Shown here: positions 21,387 to 28,394 of the stretch, piece after piece
How positions within the stretch are numbered: position 1 is the first letter of the stretch
Layout: every line of letters begins with the position of its first letter
Source of the DNA: a virus
Length of the DNA: 33,899 nt
IMG/VR virus record: IMGVR_UViG_3300026116_000073
Coordinates: 1-33,899 of that record
Strand: one strand, 5' to 3'
Notes under the pieces: generated by a model
Seen by the model: the letters and a program-made list of their open reading frames with translations, nothing else
Told to the model about the DNA's origin: nothing
Databases searched by the model: none
Made by a program: the position numbers and the translations under genes

Positions 21387-21940
21387 CGTTCTCACCGCGG
21401 GTCCGGCCCTACGCAACAGCGCCGTTCGTCGGACCTCACTCCATCCACGGGTGGTACGGCGAGATGCTGGACAGCGCCGGAGTGGCCGCATCGGCAACCT
21501 ACCCAGGGGCGCAGCGAGCGAACTACTACCCCATCGTGATCCCCACGGCGTGCATCGCCTACCGGGTGTTCTGGCTCAACGGTGCGACGGTCGGGACGGA
21601 TACGGTGCAGGTGGGCATCTACAACGACAACGACGCCGGAGACGACGGGCCGGGGACGGCGATCGTCCGGGGAACGGCCACCACGTCGGCCGGGGCGAAC
21701 GTCTGCCAGTTCGACAACATCACCGACACCGTCATACCGGCTGGTCGTATCTGGCTGGCGATCTGGGCGAGCGGCACGACAACAACGCTGTTCCGCGTCG
21801 CCCCCGGCGCGACGCTCGTGAAGGGCACGGGCGGATACCAGGAGACCGGGCTGGCCGGTGGTCTCCCGGCAACGGCTACCCCGGCCACGATGTCGGCGTA
21901 CATCCCTATCTTCGGGTTTACGACAATCGCCAGTCCGTAA
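21383..21940 (+). CDS. Beta-sandwich appendage protein, copy B
   Basis: 185 residues; ATG overlaps the previous stop. It begins MTFSPRVRP where copy A begins MTYSPAVPV, and keeps the order of 'YYPIVIPTACIAYRVFWLNG', 'VQVGIYNDNDAGDDGPG' and 'IPAGRIWLAIWASG'. The copies have diverged strongly, so they are probably distinct subunits or binding tips. A tail-fibre or head-decoration role is likely but unproven. Confidence 0.6.
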   Translation: MTFSPRVRPYATAPFVGPHSIHGWYGEMLDSAGVAASATYPGAQRANYYPIVIPTACIAYRVFWLNGATVGTDTVQVGIYNDNDAGDDGPGTAIVRGTATTSAGANVCQFDNITDTVIPAGRIWLAIWASGTTTTLFRVAPGATLVKGTGGYQETGLAGGLPATATPATMSAYIPIFGFTTIASP

Positions 21941-21949
21941 GGGGGTTCC

Positions 21950-23347
21950 GTGGCCGGTCTGATCTGGCTCTGGAATCAACCGAGCGGGGCCGCCGGTCCC
22001 GAGATTCACATCGCCGCCGACATCTCGACGCAGGCGGCGTGGTGGTACGAGGACGAGGACACCGGCGAGATCGCGCGCATGGCTGGCGAGGCGACGACCG
22101 TGGTGCTGGACGCTGTCCCCGCCGTCCTGGTGGGGCCACCGGCGCCGGACGCGGTGCAGGCGGTGCAGGTCTACACCGACGAGTACCCGCACGGTCACGA
22201 TCCCGAGGACGCATGGTGGGGCAACGTCTTCGGTTTCCCCGACCAGGCGCTCGACGTCGTCCCCACGCTCTTTCCGCCAGCGGCGGTCGAGCCGATCGAG
22301 ACCTTCGCCGCGCAGCCGCACTACGGTGACGACTTCGCGACGCTGATCCCGACCGAGACCGAGGACTACCAGCCCGGTCCCGAGCAGCTCGAGTTCCTAG
22401 CACCTCCCGAGGTCCCGTTCGTCGAGCTCACGGCGGCGCAGCCCCACTACGGCGAGTTGCCGATCCCGGCCGAGGAGACCGAGGACTACGCCAACGACAG
22501 CACCCTCGATCCGACGCCGACGCTGTTCCCCGCCGGTGTCGAGCCCGTCGAGACGTACGCGACGCAGCCGCTCGCCGAGCAGCCGTGGTTCGAGGGCGAG
22601 ATCGTCGAGGACTACCAGGCGGCGCCGGAGCAGCTCGAGTTCCTAGCGCCCCCGGAGGCACCGACCACCGAGCTCGTCGCATCTCAGCCCCACTACGGCG
22701 AGGCGTTCTGGCCGGAGGCCGAGACCGAGGATTACCAGGCCGACAGCACCCTCGACCTGTCCCCGACGCTGTTCCCCACGGCGGCCGAGGCGATTGAGGT
22801 CTTCGCCGCCCAACCCCACTACGGCGAATGGTGGTGGGACGAGCAGCAGACCGAGGACTACGCAGCCGACACCACGGTTGACGTCACCCCACACCTGGTC
22901 GCCGGTGTCGAGCCGATCGAGACGCTGGCCGCGGCGGGGTACACGGCCTATCAGGATCACGAGCCCGCAGAGACGCTCGAGGACTACCAGCACACGACGA
23001 CGCTGGACGTGGCGCCGCTCACGTTCGCACCACCGGCCAGCATCGTCGAGCTGGCCCCGTCGTACACCACGTTCCACGACCTCGTCGACCTACTCACGCC
23101 CGACAGCCTCGAGGACTACCAGCACACCAGCACGCTCGACGACGTCGCACCGTTCGCCGCACCACCACCGGCGCCGGTCTACCTCACCGAGGGCGACGCC
23201 GATGCAGCGGTGGGGATGCAGTCGAGCAGTGGGATGGGCGATGCGCTCGAGCATGACGCCAACGCCAACGCCGGGGCCGAGGCCGATGACGGCAAGGCGG
23301 GCAGCATCGAGGGCGGTGCCTCACCGATCACCGGGCTCGAGTCGTGA
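21950..23347 (+). CDS. Large acidic repeat protein
   Basis: 465 residues; GTG after GGGGG. Residues 1-100 are a non-repeated start with a 'WWYEDEDTGE' motif. From about 100 to 410 there are seven units of 40-44 residues, each with an E-D-Y motif (Glu at 138, 178, 220, 260, 302, 344, 388) and mostly an A-Q-P-H-Y-G motif. Two unit types alternate at first: 'PEQLEFLAPPE' and 'STLD..PTLFP..VEPIET'. The last 55 residues are Gly/Ala/Asp-rich and disordered. The whole protein is very acidic with many Trp, Tyr and Pro and almost no Lys or Arg. There is no signal peptide. It may be a fibrous virion protein or a charged scaffold; I know no described family. Confidence 0.65.
   Translation: MAGLIWLWNQPSGAAGPEIHIAADISTQAAWWYEDEDTGEIARMAGEATTVVLDAVPAVLVGPPAPDAVQAVQVYTDEYPHGHDPEDAWWGNVFGFPDQALDVVPTLFPPAAVEPIETFAAQPHYGDDFATLIPTETEDYQPGPEQLEFLAPPEVPFVELTAAQPHYGELPIPAEETEDYANDSTLDPTPTLFPAGVEPVETYATQPLAEQPWFEGEIVEDYQAAPEQLEFLAPPEAPTTELVASQPHYGEAFWPEAETEDYQADSTLDLSPTLFPTAAEAIEVFAAQPHYGEWWWDEQQTEDYAADTTVDVTPHLVAGVEPIETLAAAGYTAYQDHEPAETLEDYQHTTTLDVAPLTFAPPASIVELAPSYTTFHDLVDLLTPDSLEDYQHTSTLDDVAPFAAPPPAPVYLTEGDADAAVGMQSSSGMGDALEHDANANAGAEADDGKAGSIEGGASPITGLES
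22250..23179 (+). repeat. Tandem 40-44 residue coding repeats
   Basis: Codons 101-410 of the acidic protein encode the repeated units. Most copies have diverged at DNA level, but the segment around 22380-22415 and that around 22626-22661 are nearly identical (both contain CAGCTCGAGTTCCTAGC), pointing to a fairly recent duplication of about 246 bases. Confidence 0.7.
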
Positions 23348-23381
23348 AATAGTCCACGACGTTGACCATCCGACATGGGGC

Positions 23382-23418
23382 TTGACGTGGCGTTATCCGC
23401 GAGATGTATGATCGCGGA
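23382..23418 (+). promoter_or_regulatory. Late-type promoter overlapped by a perfect dyad
   Basis: TTGACG (23382-23387), 19-base spacer, TATGAT (23407-23412). A perfect inverted repeat TCCGCGA-N9-TCGCGGA (23396-23418) encloses the -10 box, so a bound protein would block or remodel the promoter. The 115-base gap 23348-23462 holds nothing else. It probably starts the packaging and head operon beginning at 23463. Confidence 0.65.
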
Positions 23419-23462
23419 CGCACCAGCCACGGGCACCCCACGACTTAGAGCGAGGCGACGAC

Positions 23463-23831
23463 GTGGGTTCTCCCGGTGGCAGGCTGCAGGTCCCCGATGG
23501 GTTCAACCGAGGCGAGCATGGTTTCATGGTGCTGCTGCAGGCCCAGGGTGGACGATGCGCCATCTGCGGGGATCAGCAGGGCATGGAGCTCATCCCCGAC
23601 CACGATCACCTGAGCGGGCGCCCTCGAGGGCTGCTCTGCTCGACGTGCAACCTCGGTCTCGGGATGTTGGCCGATGACCCCGAGCGACTCCGCGCCGCCG
23701 TGGTCTACGTGACGACCTGGCGCCTGTCCCACGCCGAGCAGGCCACCGCCCAGCGTGAGCGGCGCAAGGCCCAGCACGCCGGGGTCAGGCGCTCGAACCT
23801 GTACGGGCCGAACGCCCGCGCCGTTCCATAA
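23463..23831 (+). CDS. Endonuclease VII-like HNH nuclease
   Basis: 122 residues; GTG with GAGG 7 bases upstream. The recombination endonuclease VII pattern is clear: 'CAICGDQQG', 'LIPDHDHLSGRPRGLLCSTC' then 'NLGLG' (zinc Cys pairs CAIC and CSTC, catalytic DHDH, Asn). Endo VII-type enzymes resolve branched DNA before packaging. It is the first gene after the operator-bearing promoter and lies upstream of the terminase. The C-terminal 35 residues are basic. Confidence 0.85.
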   Translation: MGSPGGRLQVPDGFNRGEHGFMVLLQAQGGRCAICGDQQGMELIPDHDHLSGRPRGLLCSTCNLGLGMLADDPERLRAAVVYVTTWRLSHAEQATAQRERRKAQHAGVRRSNLYGPNARAVP

Positions 23832-23844
23832 GGGGGGAGGGGTC

Positions 23845-23937
23845 ATGCACCCCCCACCTCCCACCCACGAAGACCTCGCCGACCCGCGGCCTAGCGATGC
23901 AGGGACCGCGGGTCACCTATCGGGGGGGCACCGATGA
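23845..23937 (+). CDS. Possible 30-residue leader peptide
   Basis: ATG with a GGGGGGAGG ribosome site and a stop that overlaps the next gene's ATG (ATGA). The peptide is Pro/His-rich (MHPPPPTHEDLADPRPSD). The start codon sits in the loop of a small GGGGT/ACCCC hairpin (23839-23853). It may serve only to couple translation to the HNH gene. Weakly supported because of its length. Confidence 0.4.
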   Translation: MHPPPPTHEDLADPRPSDAGTAGHLSGGHR

Positions 23938-24227
23938 CCAGGCCCCGGCACCGTGCCTGCCCCATCGACGGACGCATCGACTGCCCGATCCACCCACCGG
24001 CCCGCCGCGGTCGCTCCGGCGCCCAGCAGCGCCGCCGTGCCGCCGTCGTGGCGCAGTACCGCGAGGAGCACGGCGAGGTGTGCCCAGGCTGGCAGACCCC
24101 GCCGCACCTGGTCGTGCCACCGAACCGACTGACCGCAGACCACCGGCTGCCGAGGTCCCTCGGTGGCGAACACGGTGACCTCGGTGTGCTCTGCATCGTG
24201 TGCAACGCGCGCCGCGGTCAAGGGTAG
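23934..24227 (+). CDS. HNH endonuclease next to terminase
   Basis: 97 residues; ATG overlaps the stop of the short leader frame. The HNH pattern is visible: 'CPGWQ', 'LTADHRLPRSLGGEHGDLGV' and 'LCIVCNARRG', with the Asp-His pair and two zinc Cys sets. HNH proteins directly before the large terminase are known to help terminase cut DNA at cos sites. This supports a cos-type packaging mode. The N-terminal 40 residues are basic. Confidence 0.85.
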   Translation: MTRPRHRACPIDGRIDCPIHPPARRGRSGAQQRRRAAVVAQYREEHGEVCPGWQTPPHLVVPPNRLTADHRLPRSLGGEHGDLGVLCIVCNARRGQG

Positions 24228-24295
24228 GGGGGGGAGTGGGGGGCATCGAAGACCTCGCGCACCGCCGGGACACCCGCTACCTCGCCGGGGGTGTC
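24222..24295 (+). other. G-run (quadruplex-prone) and dyad before terminase, candidate packaging region
   Basis: GGG-TA-G8-AGT-G6 (24222-24243) can form a G-quadruplex on the + strand. It is followed by a perfect inverted repeat GACACCC-N13-GGGTGTC (24269-24295) and a shorter palindrome GACCTGCGAGGTC (about 24305). The 137-base gap between the HNH and terminase genes is where cos or terminase-binding sites often lie. No cohesive end can be identified from sequence alone. Confidence 0.4.
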
Positions 24296-24364
24296 GGGAC
24301 TTTGACCTGCGAGGTCCGCCGGATAACGCTCTGACCTGCAGGAACGCGCCAGGGAGGCCATCAC

Positions 24365-25828
24365 GTGACGACCGACTGGCGTCTGCTCGACCCCATGACG
24401 CCCGATCACTTCCGCGGGTGGAGCGGTGAGCTGGTGCTCGATACCGGCGACCCGTGGGTCATCGAGGACTTCCAGATGGCGTTCGTGGTCGACCTGCTGC
24501 GCGGGTTCCGCGAGTGCTGGCTCGTGATGCCCGAGGGCAACGCGAAGACGACGCTTGTCGCGGCCATCGCGCTGTACGTCTGCCGCTACGTGCGCTGGTC
24601 GGCGATCGACGTGGCCGGTGCGGCGCGTGAGCAGGCCCAGACCGACTGGGATGCGGCCGAGGGGTTCGTGCTCCGGTCCCCCGAGCTCGAGGGTATCTAC
24701 ACGCTGAACCCGGGCCTGCGGAAGATCAGGTGCGTGGAGTCCGGGTCGCGCATCTTCATTGCCGCGGCCGACGCCCGGACCGGCGACGGGACGCGACCGA
24801 CGCTGTGCATCACCGACGAGCTCCACCAGCACCGCGACCTCAAGCTCTACCGGACCTGGCGCGGGAAGCTCCGCAAGCGCGACGGGCAGATCATCGCCAT
24901 CTCGACCGCCGGGGAACCGGGGACCGAGTTCGAGACCGTGCGCGAGCGGATGCGCCAGACCGGCACCGACATCACGCGCACCGAGACGTTCGTGCGATCG
25001 GCCTCGGCCGAGGTCACCGGCGGGGCGGTCCTGCACGAATGGGCGGTGCCCGAGGACGGCAACGTCGACGACCTCGAGCTGGTCAAGCGTGCGAACCCGC
25101 TAAAGGCGATCACCGTCGAGTCGCTGCGCGAGCTGCGCGAGTCGAGTTCGATGACCGAGCCCCACTGGCGCCGGTTCAACTGCGGACAGGCCGCCCGATC
25201 CGAAGCCGCGGCCATCACCGAGTCCGAGTGGTTCGGTGCGGCGGTGGCCGATGCCATCCCCGAGGGCGAGCCGGTGTGGGCGGGGCTCGACGTGGCGTGG
25301 AAGTGGGACACGACGGCGCTGGTGCCGGTGTGGATACGCGACGCGGAGTACCGGCTGCTCGGTCCCGCCGACGTGCTGGTGCCCCCGAGGGATGGAACGT
25401 CGCTCGAGCCGTCGCTCGTCGAGGACGCGTTGCACCGACTGCACGCGCGCAACCCGATCCACACGGTCGTGATGGACGAAACGCGCGCCGAGCAGCTCGC
25501 GGTGTGGATCGCGGACGAGCTCGGCGCCCGGGTGGTCCCGTGGCCGCACTCGCCGAAGATGGCGGCGCTCGATTACGAGCGGTTCATGGAAGCGTTGCGC
25601 GAGGGGTGGTTGCACCACACCGGCGACCCGAAGTTGACGCGCCACGTCCTGAACGCCGTGGCGAAGGTGCGCGCGGAGGGGACACGGTTCGACCGGCCGT
25701 CGCAGACGCGCGAGGGCGGGAACCAGGACATGAGGGTGATCGACGCGCTCGTCGCCGCCGCGATGGTGCACAACGCCGCGGCCGCCGAGATCGGGGTCGA
25801 CCGCGAACCGATGATCGCGTTCGTCTGA
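24365..25828 (+). CDS. terL: Terminase large subunit
   Basis: 487 residues; GTG with GGGAGG upstream. The ATPase site has a variant Walker A 'MPEGNAKTTL' (residues 55-64) and Walker B 'LCITDELHQH' (Asp151, Glu152). The nuclease site follows: Asp309 in 'GLDVAWKWDTTALV', Asp371 in 'VVMDETRAEQ' and Asp455 or Asp460 in 'DMRVIDALVAAAM'. The enzyme cuts and pumps phage DNA into the prohead. No small-subunit gene is evident beside it; the HNH gene fills that position. The next gene, portal, follows after 10 bases. Confidence 0.93.
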   Translation: MTTDWRLLDPMTPDHFRGWSGELVLDTGDPWVIEDFQMAFVVDLLRGFRECWLVMPEGNAKTTLVAAIALYVCRYVRWSAIDVAGAAREQAQTDWDAAEGFVLRSPELEGIYTLNPGLRKIRCVESGSRIFIAAADARTGDGTRPTLCITDELHQHRDLKLYRTWRGKLRKRDGQIIAISTAGEPGTEFETVRERMRQTGTDITRTETFVRSASAEVTGGAVLHEWAVPEDGNVDDLELVKRANPLKAITVESLRELRESSSMTEPHWRRFNCGQAARSEAAAITESEWFGAAVADAIPEGEPVWAGLDVAWKWDTTALVPVWIRDAEYRLLGPADVLVPPRDGTSLEPSLVEDALHRLHARNPIHTVVMDETRAEQLAVWIADELGARVVPWPHSPKMAALDYERFMEALREGWLHHTGDPKLTRHVLNAVAKVRAEGTRFDRPSQTREGGNQDMRVIDALVAAAMVHNAAAAEIGVDREPMIAFV

Positions 25829-25838
25829 CGGAGGTCGC

Positions 25839-27350
25839 ATGGGTCTGAGGGACCGCTGGTGGAAGTTCGTCGGAGCCGAACGGGCCAACGACCCGCTCGA
25901 CTTCGGCGAATGGATGACATGGCTCGGTCAGCAGTACCTCCTCGGCCTGAATACGTCGATGACCGGCAACCGCGAGGAGGTCCCGCCCGGGTCGACCGGC
26001 CTGGCCTCCTACGCGTTCGGCGGCAACGCCGTCGTGTTCGCGTGCATGGCGGTTCGGATGCGGGTGTTCACCGAGGCACGGTTCGCGTTCCAGCGGATGC
26101 GTGGCGGCCGACCGGGCGACCTGTGGTCGTCTCCGGCGCTCAACCTGCTCGAGCACCCGTGGCCGAACGGCACCACCGGCGACCTGCTGGCGCGCAACCT
26201 CGTGTACGCCGACCTGTTCGGCAACAGCTTCACGTATCGGGCGGCCCCCGATCGTTTGCAGGTGCTCCGGCCGGATTGGGTGACGATCCTGTCGGGGGTG
26301 CCCGACGACTCCGAGTCGAACGGGTGGGACCTCGGGGCCGAGGTGCTCGGCTACATCTACCAGCCGGGGGGCCGTGGGTCGGGCAAAGAGCCGCGGTTCC
26401 TGCTGCCGGAGTCGGTCGCGCACTTCGCGCCGGTGCCGGACCCGCTCGCGCCGTGGCGCGGGCAGTCGTGGCTATCGCCGGTGCTGCGCGAGATCAAGGC
26501 CGACACCGCGGCGACGTCGCACAAGCTGGCGTTCTTCGAGCAGGCGGCCACGCCGAACCTCAAGGTGAAGGCCGATCCGACGCTGACGCCCGAGAAGTTC
26601 AAGGAATGGGTGGCGCTGTTCCGCCAGGGACACGAGGGCGCGGCCAACGCGTACAAGACGCTGTTCCTCGGGGGCGGCGCCGATGCCGAGGTGATCGGCG
26701 CGAACCTGCGGCAGATGGATTTCAAACAGACCCAGGGCGCCGGTGAGACACGGATCGCCGCCGCGGCCGGGGTTCCGCCGGTGCTGGTCGGTCTGTCCGA
26801 GGGTCTGCAGGCCGCGACGTATTCCAACTACGGCCAGGCCCGGCGCGCGTTCGGCGACGAGTGGGCGCGCCCGACGTGGCGCAACTTCGCCGGGTCGATG
26901 CAGTCGATCATCCCGACGCCCACCGACTCGCGGCTGTGGTACGACGACAACGACGTGCCGTTCCTGCAGGAGGATCAGGCGGACGCCGCCGAGATTCTCG
27001 GAAAGAACGCGGCGACGATCAAGCAACTGGTCGACGCGGGGTTCCGTCCCGACTCGGTCGTCACGGCCGTTCACGCCGACGACATCACACTGCTGCAGCA
27101 CACGAACCTGTTCTCGGTGCAGTTGCAGCCGCCGGGGACTGGTGAGACGGGCGACAGGTCGATGTCGGTCGAGGAGCTCGTCGTTGCCCTGCAGAAGGTC
27201 TACCTCGCGGTGAATGTCGTCATCTCGGCCGAGGAGGCGCGGGAGATTCTGAACCGCGAGGGGGCCAACCTCGGCGCGCTGCCGACGTCGCTCGGTGGAT
27301 CACCGAACGGTAAGGCGCCCGCCGGAGCCGCTGCGTCCGAAGGGGGTTAG
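25839..27350 (+). CDS. Portal protein (HK97 type)
   Basis: 503 residues; ATG with GGAGGT 5 bases upstream. The portal forms the 12-subunit DNA gate at one head vertex and docks terminase. The signature regions are present: 'NAVVFACMAVRMRVFTEARF' early, 'LLARNLVYADLFGNSF', 'WLSPVLREIKADTAATSHKL', and 'AAAGVPPVLVGLSEGLQAAT' with 'YSNYGQARRAF'. The length is usual for the family. The C-terminal 30 residues are Gly/Ala-rich. It is followed by the protease after 3 bases. Confidence 0.92.
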   Translation: MGLRDRWWKFVGAERANDPLDFGEWMTWLGQQYLLGLNTSMTGNREEVPPGSTGLASYAFGGNAVVFACMAVRMRVFTEARFAFQRMRGGRPGDLWSSPALNLLEHPWPNGTTGDLLARNLVYADLFGNSFTYRAAPDRLQVLRPDWVTILSGVPDDSESNGWDLGAEVLGYIYQPGGRGSGKEPRFLLPESVAHFAPVPDPLAPWRGQSWLSPVLREIKADTAATSHKLAFFEQAATPNLKVKADPTLTPEKFKEWVALFRQGHEGAANAYKTLFLGGGADAEVIGANLRQMDFKQTQGAGETRIAAAAGVPPVLVGLSEGLQAATYSNYGQARRAFGDEWARPTWRNFAGSMQSIIPTPTDSRLWYDDNDVPFLQEDQADAAEILGKNAATIKQLVDAGFRPDSVVTAVHADDITLLQHTNLFSVQLQPPGTGETGDRSMSVEELVVALQKVYLAVNVVISAEEAREILNREGANLGALPTSLGGSPNGKAPAGAAASEGG

Positions 27351-27353
27351 TCC

Positions 27354-28394
27354 ATGACCGATCAGGCCACGAGGGCCGCGGTCGATAACGGTGCGTGGGA
27401 CGGGAACGCGGCAATGAACGTGTGCACGACGGCCGCCGATTACAACAAGGTCTGCGCGGGGAAGACCGCGGGCGATCCCGCGCTGCGCTCGTCGCACAAG
27501 CTCCCGCACCACTACCTCGCGAAGGCACCCGTGCCCAACGCCGACGGCGTACGAGCCGCGCTGCAGCGATTCGGGCAGACGCAGGGTCTCACGAACGCCG
27601 AGGAGGCCCGCCGACACTTGGAGGCGCACATGGTAACGATCCAGGCCCAGGAGGCGTCCGCGTTTCCCAAGGGTGACCTGTACCGGGCGATGGCCCCGGC
27701 CCTGTCGCACTTCGAGGTTCGTGAAGATTCCGACGGTGGCCGGACGCTCGTCGTGCCGTTCTCGCGGTTCAACGAGTGGACCGAGATCGACTCGTGGTTC
27801 GAGGGTCGGTTCATGGAGCAGGTCGCGCAGGGCGCGTTCGTTGACTCGTTCGAGGAGCGGATGCCCAAGATCACGTTCAACCACGGGCGCGACCCCGAGC
27901 TCGGCGACAAGCTGCTCGGGCACCCGGTCACGGCGCGCGAGACCGACGTCGGCGGTCTGGCCGAGGCGCCGCTGTTCCCCGGTGTGCCGCAGCTCGTGGT
28001 CGACGGCCTGCGAGCCGGTGCGTACGGCTCGTCGTTCCGATTCGGTGTCGACGACGAGGAGATCGTGCACCGCCCGGAGCCTTCCGACCACAACCCGGAG
28101 GGACTTCCCGAGCGAACGATCCTCAAGGCGTCGGTGTTCGAGGCCGGGCCGGTGACGTTCCCGGCGTACGCCAACACGACGGCGGGCGTGCGCTCGCTGA
28201 CAGACGAGTTTCGACCAGCCGCGGAGACGGTCGCGGAGCTGGCGGCACGGCGTCCGGGTGATCTCGCCCGGATGATCGACGAAGTCCTGCACAAGGGCGC
28301 CGAGGACAAGCCTCTCGAGGAAAAGCCTCTGCCCGTCGAGGTGCGGCGCTTCCGCACACGAGAGGAGTTCCTGACATGGATGTCGCAGAGCTGA
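27354..28394 (+). CDS. Prohead protease with N-terminal extension
   Basis: 346 residues; ATG with GGGGG upstream. Residues 110-290 are the HK97-type serine protease (S78): His177 in 'FNHGRDPELGDKLLGHP', Ser226/227 in 'GAYGSSFRFG' and Glu263 in 'SVFEAGPVTFPAY'. The first 95 residues ('AAMNVCTTAADYNKVCAGKT', 'NADGVRAALQRFGQTQGLT') are an extra domain found on other phage head-maturation proteins, possibly a scaffold or interaction part. The C-terminal segment runs 19 bases into the capsid gene. Confidence 0.9.
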   Translation: MTDQATRAAVDNGAWDGNAAMNVCTTAADYNKVCAGKTAGDPALRSSHKLPHHYLAKAPVPNADGVRAALQRFGQTQGLTNAEEARRHLEAHMVTIQAQEASAFPKGDLYRAMAPALSHFEVREDSDGGRTLVVPFSRFNEWTEIDSWFEGRFMEQVAQGAFVDSFEERMPKITFNHGRDPELGDKLLGHPVTARETDVGGLAEAPLFPGVPQLVVDGLRAGAYGSSFRFGVDDEEIVHRPEPSDHNPEGLPERTILKASVFEAGPVTFPAYANTTAGVRSLTDEFRPAAETVAELAARRPGDLARMIDEVLHKGAEDKPLEEKPLPVEVRRFRTREEFLTWMSQS

